From: Rhinopithecimicrobium faecis
GTDB lineage: Bacteria; Bacteroidota; Bacteroidia; Sphingobacteriales; Sphingobacteriaceae
Length of the DNA: 64,000 nt
Direction of reading: 5' to 3'
Assembly: GCA_017942165.1 (NCBI GenBank)
Contig: JAGKSB010000001.1
Location: 288,440 to 352,439 of the forward strand
The number at the start of each line of letters is the position of its first letter. Positions within the stretch are counted from its first letter, which is position 1. The translations under genes and the position numbers were made by a program. This document shows positions 35,382 through 43,223 of the stretch, piece after piece. The notes below the pieces were generated by a model that was given only the letters and a program-made list of their open reading frames with translations, was not told where the DNA came from and did no database searches.

Positions 35382-36316
35382 AAAGATTAAATCCACTACG
35401 TATAATGTCGCTATTTGCTGTAAGCTTAGCCCTTGCCACAGGCTTTACTTTGGTCGCTTGCTCACCTGCAGCATCGGGCAGTTCTGACGCATCGGGCAGT
35501 TCTGAATCAGCAGACGCATCGGATACAAAGCAAGGCGTGAATACAGCCTACGACTTTCAACATCCAACGGTTCATAAATTACCGGACGATTTGAGGGAAA
35601 TATCAGGCATTACTTTTCAAGCTGGAGACGCACGCACACTGTATGCTCAGCAGGATGAAAATGGCTTGGTATATACATTTTCCTTACCGACGATTAATCC
35701 CAAAATATATCCGATAGCCAAAGATGGGGATTATGAAGATATCGCCCTCAACAGCAGTCACCTCTTTATGCTACGATCGAATGGTACGATCCTTTCTTTA
35801 CCCATCGCTGCGCTTCCTACGTCCACGGCAACGACCGCTGTAGAGCAGCCTGATTTACTGCCAAAAGAAGAGTATGAAGGAATGGCATTCTCCACAGATC
35901 TGAAGCAGCTCATTGTACTTTGCAAAGTGTGTAAAATTGACCGAAAATCAAACGCCCTTACGGCCTACAGTTTTCAGGTTGATGCGCAGGGAAAATTAAG
36001 TCAGCAATCGCCTATTCAGATAGATTACACAAATTTTAAAGGGGAGAAAGCGTTTAAAAAAACAGCTTTGAAGCCCTCAGCCTTAGCGCAACATCCTGAA
36101 ACTAAAGAATGGTATATCATCAGCTCCATAAATAAAGCGATTGTCATTACGGATGAAAATTGGCAGGTAAAACAAGTTGTAGCCCTCCCGAAAGCGCATT
36201 TTCCTCAACCGGAAGGAATTGCTTTTGACAAGGCTAACAACCTATATATCAGCAATGAAAGCCCCGACAAGGCAACCGCAGCAACGCTATTACAATTTAC
36301 CTATTCAAAATTTTAA
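35378..36316 (+). CDS. SdiA-regulated-type beta-propeller lipoprotein
   Basis: 312 residues with a lipobox (TLVAC, Cys28) and a low-complexity SGSSDASGSSESADASD stretch immediately after it. The body matches the SdiA-regulated family, a six-bladed beta-propeller-like domain: LPDDLREISGITFQ, EYEGMAFSTDLKQLIVLCK and FPQPEGIAFDKANNLYISNE. Several blades carry the E-G/S-I/M-F pattern. Function is unknown; it is probably tethered in the periplasm or at the surface. Its ATG overlaps the ppk1 stop, so it is translationally coupled. Confidence 0.85.
   Translation: MKRLNPLRIMSLFAVSLALATGFTLVACSPAASGSSDASGSSESADASDTKQGVNTAYDFQHPTVHKLPDDLREISGITFQAGDARTLYAQQDENGLVYTFSLPTINPKIYPIAKDGDYEDIALNSSHLFMLRSNGTILSLPIAALPTSTATTAVEQPDLLPKEEYEGMAFSTDLKQLIVLCKVCKIDRKSNALTAYSFQVDAQGKLSQQSPIQIDYTNFKGEKAFKKTALKPSALAQHPETKEWYIISSINKAIVITDENWQVKQVVALPKAHFPQPEGIAFDKANNLYISNESPDKATAATLLQFTYSKF
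35471..35506 (+). repeat. 18-bp in-frame tandem duplication after the lipobox
   Basis: GCATCGGGCAGTTCTGAC is followed directly by GCATCGGGCAGTTCTGAA, one mismatch, encoding two copies of ASGSSD/E just behind the lipid-anchor Cys. Confidence 0.88.
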
Positions 36317-36336
36317 TAGCCTGAAACACGTGAACT

Positions 36337-37440
36337 ATGAGAATTATCTATACACTGCTCGCCCTGCTCTACAGCTTTTCAAGCTTAGCACAACTGAAGC
36401 ACAGAATTATTTTTATTGGAGATGCCGGTGAGGTAAACCACGAACAGGAAATGCTTATACCAAAGGCCGCTGCATTAGTCGTGCCCAATAAAACTATTGC
36501 CTTCTTTCTAGGGGACAATATTTATCCTACAGGCATGGGCCTGCCCGGCGATGCGGATAGAGAGCGAACAGAAAAAATTCTGAAATCCCAGTTTTTGCCT
36601 ATGCGTGAAGCCGGCGCACCAGTATATTTTATTCCTGGAAACCACGATTGGGATCGCATGAGCAAGCGTGGCTTAGAAAAAATCCGTGCTCAAGGAGCTT
36701 TTTTGGAAGCCCAAAAAGATTCCCTCCTACAGCTGGTGCCCAAAAATGGCTGCCCCGACCCTGTGGAGATTCAAGTTTCAGAGAATGCCGTGATTATTAC
36801 TTTTGATAGCGAGTGGTTTGTCTTCACTCATGCACGCAGCTCTGCAGATATTACCTGTGCCTGCACGACGGAAAAACAAGTATTTGCACGCATCAAAGAT
36901 TTACTAGCTAAAAATAAAGATAAGCAAGTATTCCTTACAGCTCACCATCCTTTGAGAACCTATGGCGTACATGGCGGCTACTATTCATGGAAAGATCATA
37001 TCTTTCCACTGCGCGTAGCACACCATAAACTGTATATTCCCCTACCGATTATAGGTTCACTCTATCCAGCTTTACGAAATACGTTATTATTGAATCCTGA
37101 GGATATGGGACATCAGTTATATAAAAATTATATGCAAGGCATGCGTGAGGTAATTCAAACGCATCCGAATGTTATCTTTATCTCCGGCCACGACCACGGT
37201 CTACAGCTTATTGAAGATCCAGATTTCCTACAAGTTGTCAGTGGCTCAGGCGCGAAGTCTACGTACCTTAAAAAGGGGCATGATGCGCTTTATACCTACG
37301 AGAATCAAGGTTTTGTCACCTTAGATGAAATGGAAAATGGAACCACAGAAATAACATTTTATACAATTCAAGATGGTCAGGTGTCAGCTGCTTACAGCTA
37401 CAGTAAACCATTTACCACAAAAGAATCCGCGAAAGATTAG
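36337..37440 (+). CDS. Exported calcineurin-like metallophosphoesterase
   Basis: 367 residues with a signal peptide (1-18, ending SSLAQ). All metal-binding motifs are present: IIFIGDAGE, LGDNIYPTGM, IPGNHDWDR, TAHHPLRTYG and ISGHDHGLQL. It hydrolyses phosphoesters in the periplasm or at the cell surface; the substrate is not identifiable. It lies 20 bp behind the SdiA-type lipoprotein gene in the polyphosphate kinase unit, so phosphate scavenging is a reasonable guess. Confidence 0.92.
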   Translation: MRIIYTLLALLYSFSSLAQLKHRIIFIGDAGEVNHEQEMLIPKAAALVVPNKTIAFFLGDNIYPTGMGLPGDADRERTEKILKSQFLPMREAGAPVYFIPGNHDWDRMSKRGLEKIRAQGAFLEAQKDSLLQLVPKNGCPDPVEIQVSENAVIITFDSEWFVFTHARSSADITCACTTEKQVFARIKDLLAKNKDKQVFLTAHHPLRTYGVHGGYYSWKDHIFPLRVAHHKLYIPLPIIGSLYPALRNTLLLNPEDMGHQLYKNYMQGMREVIQTHPNVIFISGHDHGLQLIEDPDFLQVVSGSGAKSTYLKKGHDALYTYENQGFVTLDEMENGTTEITFYTIQDGQVSAAYSYSKPFTTKESAKD

Positions 37441-37452
37441 TGCTGTTAAATT

Positions 37453-39801
37453 ATGCAAACAAAGTTTATTTCTATTTTTAAGGAGCAAAGTGCTCAAAGT
37501 GAAGGCGTTCAGTATAAACTTTCCTTGGAAAATTTTATTCAACAGCTACGGCATAAAATAGCAACCTTACCGGAGGAGAAGACGGCAATCTATGTGTTGG
37601 TATTAGAAAAAATTGAGGCTATAACTGTCCTTCATGGGCCCATAAATTTTGATAATATTCAGCACTATAGCAGTGTTCTATACTATATCTTCAACCTCCT
37701 TAAAGGAAATATGGAAGAGGAAGATGCTATTCTATGGGCTTTAGGATGCCCCGTTCATGGATCGGTATTCTTCGCAACAGACTCCTTTTACGAACTAATG
37801 GAGAAGGTAAATGCAAGCAATGATGATGAACAATTAAAAATCGAAATCGCCAGCCAGGAGCTGTACGCTTTGATATTATCGCGTCTATACGATTTCCCTA
37901 TCGTACTTCCGGAGCCCATATATTATACGCTACAAGACGTGGAATCGGGCTTTCCTAAGCATTATCAAGCGACCGTAAATTCGGACTTTGTAACCATTAG
38001 CAGTGTCGCTGAGCTACCGGAGATTCCCTTCGATTTACTGAAGGAAAATGGGGATTTTTCAAAGGTAAACTGGAATGTTTTAGAACATGTATTGCCGCTG
38101 AGCAAATTTAAATTTGAAGGCTTTATCGTGTTGACTCTCAAAGATGTTTCTATGGAATATGAGATGAACAAAATTAAAGAGCTTGCTGCCGTGTTACCCA
38201 ATGGCAACCAATATAACTTTACGGAAAAATTGGACCTTGCTGTACGTTCACTCTTACGTAGATCCAATGTTCTATTTTCTATTTTACCACTATTCAAATT
38301 AAATGGTTTTCCTATTCTAAAATCTGAATTCTCCAAAAACAGCATCTTATTTAATATCCTGCAAACCGAACAGCACGCTTGTACGCGTGGAAATATTCAA
38401 GAATTTACCCAGGCTTATTTAAAGAAACCCTACCCCATTGTTTATCAAATTATAAACGAAATATCCGACACAAACTCACCGATTGTCGATCGTATTGCCT
38501 TTTTAGGGTTTACCTCATACATCTGTGTACCCTTACATTATAATAATCACCTGTCGGGTATATTAGAGGTCTACACAAAAGATGGTACACGATTAGATAA
38601 ACATCTATTGACAAAGATTAAATCCTTAGCTATTGTTTTGGGTCAATTAACATACGACCTATCGCGCAGCTATGAGGCGCGAATGAATGCCGTCATATTA
38701 GAGAAATTTACGTCACTACAACCAGCTGTACAATGGAAATTTAATGAAGCTGCTGTTCAATACTTACAAGATGTCGAAGAAGCTAAATCGGACAAATTTA
38801 TACCTCTGAAATCGGTACAATTTAAAGATGTTTACCCCCTTTATGGAGCCATTGATGTACGCAATTCTACAGCGATTAGAAATAAGGCCGTGCGCAAAGA
38901 TTTAGAAGTTCACTTAGACCTCTTAGATCAGCTTATTAAAAAATTAGCCAACTGGTCACCCCTGTTGGCTACGGATGAAATACTTTCAGCTGCAGCGCAG
39001 TGGCATACGCAGCTGGTAAACAAGGATATGGATGAGATTATTGTGAAAATAACTAATTTCTTAGAAAAAGATGTACCCATGTTTTTGGATTTCTTTCGTA
39101 ATCAAGGACCCCGCTACGAGGAGGCGATTTCGGAATTCGAGGAGCAGACCAATCCCGAGCATGGAATTAGTTCTTATCAACGTAGATCCTATGACAATTC
39201 ACTCCAGCTGATAAACAATATCCTTGCGAGTAGCTTAGCGGAATTTCATGACGAAATTCAACAAATCTACCCCTGCTACTTCGAGAAGTTTAGAACCGAT
39301 GGTATAGAATATGACTTGTATTTGGGGCAATCCATAAGTCCAAAAATCCCTTTCTCCAGCCAAAAGATCTCTGAATTCCGCTTTATGCAGCTGGCAGCCA
39401 TGGCGAAGATTGCTCATCGCTGTCATAAGCTGCTGCCCACAATGCAGACGCCCTTGGAGACGACACAACTGATCTATTTAAATCCCTCGACGATTGATAT
39501 CAGCTTTCGCCATGATGAGCGCAGGTTTGACGTCGAAGGTTCTTACAATATCCGCTATCAGGTAATTAAAAAAAGAATCGATAAGATTTGTATTAAGGAT
39601 TCCGATGAACGCCTTACCCAGCCCAATACCATAGCTATTGTTTATTATAATTCAGAAGCTATTAAGGAATATGCTGCATTTATTGCCCGATTACAGCGGA
39701 TGCAGCTGATTACAGATCAGGTAGAAAAATTAGACTTAGAGGAAGTCCAAGGGGTATCTGGTTTAAAAGCACTCCGAGTACATATTAGTCAAAGCTTGTA
39801 G
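37453..39801 (+). CDS. GAF-domain protein of unknown function
   Basis: 782 residues, no signal peptide or membrane segment. A helical N-terminal region (1-250) is followed by a GAF-like sensor domain around residues 330-410 (FLGFTSYICVPLHYNNHLSG; ILEVYTKDGTRLDKHLLTKI), and a conserved block KDVYPLYGAIDVRNSTAIRN, then a long helical C-terminal part. No kinase, cyclase or output domain that I recognise is attached. GAF domains bind cyclic nucleotides or other small ligands, notable in the same transcript as an HD-PycTM protein. It is the last gene of the unit, 12 bp behind the metallophosphoesterase, and ends at a palindromic terminator. Confidence 0.7.
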   Translation: MQTKFISIFKEQSAQSEGVQYKLSLENFIQQLRHKIATLPEEKTAIYVLVLEKIEAITVLHGPINFDNIQHYSSVLYYIFNLLKGNMEEEDAILWALGCPVHGSVFFATDSFYELMEKVNASNDDEQLKIEIASQELYALILSRLYDFPIVLPEPIYYTLQDVESGFPKHYQATVNSDFVTISSVAELPEIPFDLLKENGDFSKVNWNVLEHVLPLSKFKFEGFIVLTLKDVSMEYEMNKIKELAAVLPNGNQYNFTEKLDLAVRSLLRRSNVLFSILPLFKLNGFPILKSEFSKNSILFNILQTEQHACTRGNIQEFTQAYLKKPYPIVYQIINEISDTNSPIVDRIAFLGFTSYICVPLHYNNHLSGILEVYTKDGTRLDKHLLTKIKSLAIVLGQLTYDLSRSYEARMNAVILEKFTSLQPAVQWKFNEAAVQYLQDVEEAKSDKFIPLKSVQFKDVYPLYGAIDVRNSTAIRNKAVRKDLEVHLDLLDQLIKKLANWSPLLATDEILSAAAQWHTQLVNKDMDEIIVKITNFLEKDVPMFLDFFRNQGPRYEEAISEFEEQTNPEHGISSYQRRSYDNSLQLINNILASSLAEFHDEIQQIYPCYFEKFRTDGIEYDLYLGQSISPKIPFSSQKISEFRFMQLAAMAKIAHRCHKLLPTMQTPLETTQLIYLNPSTIDISFRHDERRFDVEGSYNIRYQVIKKRIDKICIKDSDERLTQPNTIAIVYYNSEAIKEYAAFIARLQRMQLITDQVEKLDLEEVQGVSGLKALRVHISQSL

Positions 39802-39861
39802 CTTAAAGCATAAAAAAGGGGCCTATCAACTAGTTGATAGGCCCCTTTTTTATGCTTTAAG
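39802..39861. terminator. 60-bp perfect palindrome, bidirectional terminator
   Basis: Arms of 30 bp match without error around CAACTAGTTG, with T/A runs inside the arms on each side. It lies between the stop of the rightward GAF gene and the stop of the leftward OmpA-family gene. Confidence 0.9.
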
Positions 39862-39866
39862 TTCGC

Positions 39867-41045
39867 TTAGTAACCAATAGTGATTACCGCACGGCTTACA
39901 CGTGGATCGTCGTAGAACATATTATCTACACCACCTTTAGCTTCTACTTCTAATTGAGAAGGAGATACGTTAAATTCATTTACTAACACTTTGTAAATTG
40001 CATTAGCACGCTCGTTACTTAAACGCTCATTTGTAGCAACCGAACCAGTACCTTTATCAGCATAGCCAGTGATTTTGTATTTCACGTTAGAGCCACCTTG
40101 TTTGATAACATCCGAGAAGAATTTCAAGTTTACACGCATATCATTTGATACCGTACTTTTGTTAATCGGAAATGTTAATAAAATTGGTGCTGCAATAATT
40201 TTATTTTGAACTTTTATACCGTCTTTACCATCGATAATTCGTTGTAATGCCGCTTTATCATTCGCTAGGGCATTAACTTGATCCCGTAGTTTATTTAATT
40301 CAGCTTCATCATAAACAACTTGAGTTTCTTTAACCGTAGTTGTTGTTGCTTTATTCCATCCTGTTTCATTAAATTTAAATCTTAAACCTAATGCTGCAGA
40401 TAAAATACCATCTTCTTTACGGTGTCCACTTTCGCCATCAAAACGCTCATTTACTAAACTTCCTCTAACATCTAATGTGATGTCTAAAACTTTAGCAACT
40501 TTAAACGCGTTGAAGATACCTAAGTTAGCAGAAACGTCTCTGTTTTTCGATCCTACTGTCGTCTTTACTAAACCTACCCCAATATAAGGGCTGATATTAT
40601 AAAAACGAGATGGTCTGTAACCGCCGAAAATATTCGTTACGTCAAACAATACATCTGCATTAACTTGGTAATATTCGATTTCTTGAACAGATAATCTTTG
40701 AGAAGCATCGTAAACTTCACCCGTAGTAAAACTACCGTTTTGTGTTAAACCTTTTGCTTTTAAGCCATTAACACCTGCACGCACAGCAATACCTGGGGAA
40801 AATGATTTACCCACGTAAAACGAGTAAGATGGTGTTAAGCGATCTTTTAAATCCGCTTGTTTATCGTGGTCAGTGAACATCATCTGTGCACCAGCACCAA
40901 AACCTACAAACCAATTATCAAAAAAACGATTTGTTTCAACTTTGTAGCGCCCTTTTTCCACAACTGTGGTATCACTTTTAATAGTTTGACTCCATGCGGA
41001 ACTAAATCCAAATAGAGAAAGAGCAATTAGTAAATGTCTTTTCAT
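39867..41045 (-). CDS. OmpA family outer-membrane protein
   Basis: 392 residues with a signal peptide (1-19, ending SAWSQ). An N-terminal eight-strand-type barrel (about 40-230) is followed by a coiled-coil segment (ELNKLRDQVNALANDKAALQ) and a C-terminal OmpA/MotB peptidoglycan-binding domain (about 280-392) with ITGYADKGTGS and NERLSNERANAIYKVL. It ties the outer membrane to the cell wall and is usually among the most abundant envelope proteins of Bacteroidota. Codon use is noticeably more even than in neighbours, consistent with high expression. A -7 box far upstream implies a long leader. Confidence 0.93.
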   Translation of the reverse strand: MKRHLLIALSLFGFSSAWSQTIKSDTTVVEKGRYKVETNRFFDNWFVGFGAGAQMMFTDHDKQADLKDRLTPSYSFYVGKSFSPGIAVRAGVNGLKAKGLTQNGSFTTGEVYDASQRLSVQEIEYYQVNADVLFDVTNIFGGYRPSRFYNISPYIGVGLVKTTVGSKNRDVSANLGIFNAFKVAKVLDITLDVRGSLVNERFDGESGHRKEDGILSAALGLRFKFNETGWNKATTTTVKETQVVYDEAELNKLRDQVNALANDKAALQRIIDGKDGIKVQNKIIAAPILLTFPINKSTVSNDMRVNLKFFSDVIKQGGSNVKYKITGYADKGTGSVATNERLSNERANAIYKVLVNEFNVSPSQLEVEAKGGVDNMFYDDPRVSRAVITIGY

Positions 41046-41281
41046 TTATATATTATTTAAATTTTCATGGTAAATTTTGATAAATGTAATCATTATTACA
41101 ATTTATCACATTCCTAATAACTTATTATTTTAATTATGTAGATATAAATCTACTAGTTATCAAGTAAACGCCTATTTTATGATTTTAATACCAAATATAG
41201 GTTGCCTTTTGTAACAATAACTACCTACTAGACAAGCTTTCAACTAGTCAAGAAGTCAGTAATTAATCCTTAAAAAGAATG

Positions 41282-41289
41282 CAAAGGTA
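41282..41289 (-). promoter_or_regulatory. -7 box of the OmpA-family gene
   Basis: TACCTTTG read leftward, the commonest form of the Bacteroidota -7 box. A TTG at 41305-41303 is too close (13 bp) to be a normal -33 element. Confidence 0.5.
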
Positions 41290-41428
41290 GCTTTTTTTAA
41301 GGCAATTACCTAAATATTTTATTGTTTAAAATTCTTTATTTCTGTATTAACAGAAAATATTAAAATATGTTTTACCGCAATTTATTTTCTAAAATTAAAG
41401 CGTACTAAAAGAAATGTTAAATTGACAC

Positions 41429-41461
41429 GCGATCGATTTCGTGAACGATGCAATCGATTGC
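41429..41461 (+). promoter_or_regulatory. Tandem LacI-type operator-like sites before the fucosidase locus
   Basis: GCAATCGATTGC (41450-41461) is a perfect 12-bp palindrome fitting the LacI-family pattern CAANCGNTTG. GCGATCGATTTC (41429-41440) is an imperfect copy. Their centres are 21 bp apart, two helical turns, so two dimers would sit on the same face. No LacI-type gene is in the window. Confidence 0.55.
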
Positions 41462-41539
41462 GTAATTATTTTGAAGAATTTACTTCTATATTGGTTCCAA
41501 GATTATAATCCATCAATTTATTTCTAAAAATGGAATTTT

Positions 41540-43054
41540 ATGAGAATCACGACTAACCAATTGCGCTTCATAACCGCCACTCTTATCTGTCAACTCCTCT
41601 TAGCTGGAGCTGTACAGGCACAATGGACTGAAAAAAAAGAAAAGCCCACGGCACATATAGCACTAAAATATGGGTCTATAACGCCCAAAAATAGGCAAGA
41701 TAAAGCGATGAAAGACTTTCGTGCCTACGGCTTAGGTCAATTTATCCACTGGGGGATCTATGCTATACCTGGCAATGAATGGGAAGGTGTAAGTGCCCGA
41801 AAAGGTGCCGCAGCCTCGGAATGGATTCGTGCTTGGAGAGGGCCTACAGCGCCCAAGGATTGGACCACGACATATGACAATTTATATAAGCAGTTTAACC
41901 CTGTCGCTTTTAAAGCTTCAAAATGGGCTTCGCAAGCGAAGCAAATGGGCGCAAAATACATGATATTCACCACGAAGCATCATGACGGCTTTGCGCTATG
42001 GCCAACAAAATATTCTTCTTATAATATCAGTGCTACTCCTTACAAGAAAGATATCGTTAAAGAAGTCGTGGATGCCTATACTGCAGAAGGTATTGATGTA
42101 TTTCTATACTTTTCCATCTTAGAATGGAACAACCCTGATTACCTAAATAAAGCCCCAGAGACGCCCGCGGAGAAGGAAAAATTCAATACTTTCTTAACCT
42201 ATACAAAGAATCAGCTCTTGGAGCTTTTGAAAAACTATCCACAGATTAAAGGATTTTGGTTTGATGGAACTTGGGATAAGTCATGGATTTCGGCATCAGA
42301 ATTTACCTATAACTTAGAAAAAGAACTCCGCGAGGTACACCCGGGACTAATTATAGGATCTAGATTTAGAAATGATGAATTTGGTAAAAGACATTTCGAC
42401 AGCAATGGCGAGCTACTAGGGGACTACGAACAAGGCTGGGAAAGAAAGCTTCCAGGGGATTATACCTGGCTAAATGGGAATGACTGGGATGCCGTAATGA
42501 CTATTCCTCCAAATGGATGGGGATATATGAAAGATTGGTCAGGTGTATACATTAAGACTACAGAGGATATCCTCGCGATGCTGATGCAATCCGTGTCTAT
42601 GAACGGGAACTTTGTCTTAAACTTTGGCCCCGATGGACTCGGTAATATGCACCCTGGTGAAGACCTCCTAGCGAAGGAAATTGGCGACTGGATGAAGACA
42701 AATAGTGAAGCTGTATATGGCGTGCGCCATGCAGACCTTCCTGAAACAAAATTAGGGTACTATACGGAAAAAGAGGAATACCTCTACTTAACCGTATTTA
42801 ACAGACCTATTAATAATATTGCACGCATAGCAATCCCTAAAAAGGCGACTCAGGTTCCTGTAGAGGCGCAAATCTTAGGACAAGTGCAATCTTTACAAAT
42901 TACGCATGCTGACATAGGGTTAGATTTAGATAAAAACACCTATTACGATATAAAAATCCCCGCATCATTTAATCCTTCAAAACCTTTTGTCCTTAAAATT
43001 AAGCGCGAGCAGGCAGTCACGAAGACGGATAAATTAATGGACGCCAAGATGTAA
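41540..43054 (+). CDS. Alpha-L-fucosidase, glycoside hydrolase family 29
   Basis: 504 residues with a signal peptide (ending GAVQAQ). GH29 motifs: LGQFIHWGIYAIPGNEW, MIFTTKHHDGFALWPTKYS and GFWFDGTWDKSW with the nucleophile Asp at about residue 242; a short C-terminal beta domain follows. It removes alpha-linked L-fucose from glycans in the periplasm or at the surface. It is first in a rightward locus with a SusC-SusD pair, an Ig-like lipoprotein and a metzincin. The linkage it prefers cannot be read from sequence. Confidence 0.94.
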   Translation: MRITTNQLRFITATLICQLLLAGAVQAQWTEKKEKPTAHIALKYGSITPKNRQDKAMKDFRAYGLGQFIHWGIYAIPGNEWEGVSARKGAAASEWIRAWRGPTAPKDWTTTYDNLYKQFNPVAFKASKWASQAKQMGAKYMIFTTKHHDGFALWPTKYSSYNISATPYKKDIVKEVVDAYTAEGIDVFLYFSILEWNNPDYLNKAPETPAEKEKFNTFLTYTKNQLLELLKNYPQIKGFWFDGTWDKSWISASEFTYNLEKELREVHPGLIIGSRFRNDEFGKRHFDSNGELLGDYEQGWERKLPGDYTWLNGNDWDAVMTIPPNGWGYMKDWSGVYIKTTEDILAMLMQSVSMNGNFVLNFGPDGLGNMHPGEDLLAKEIGDWMKTNSEAVYGVRHADLPETKLGYYTEKEEYLYLTVFNRPINNIARIAIPKKATQVPVEAQILGQVQSLQITHADIGLDLDKNTYYDIKIPASFNPSKPFVLKIKREQAVTKTDKLMDAKM

Positions 43055-43223
43055 TCCTAGCAACACAATATCTTTTTTTTTTTACATCCTTAACATACAG
43101 CTAATTCCAAGTTAGCAGGTGGTTTATTAAACCCACATTACGAACCTGGAAAAGCCTATGCTAGCCATACTATTGCCCAATTTTAACTAATTATTATATA
43201 AATCCAATTTTAATAAACCCATT

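Larger units (their letters stand above)
41046..41539. other. 494-bp divergent control region between OmpA-family and fucosidase genes
   Basis: It holds a leftward -7 box TACCTTTG (41289-41282), which would give the OmpA-family mRNA a leader of about 230 nt, and two LacI-type operator-like palindromes on the fucosidase side. It is very AT-rich and I saw no gene in it. An inverted sequence around 41228-41250 (CTAGACAAG ... CTAGTC) could fold in the leader. Confidence 0.6.
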
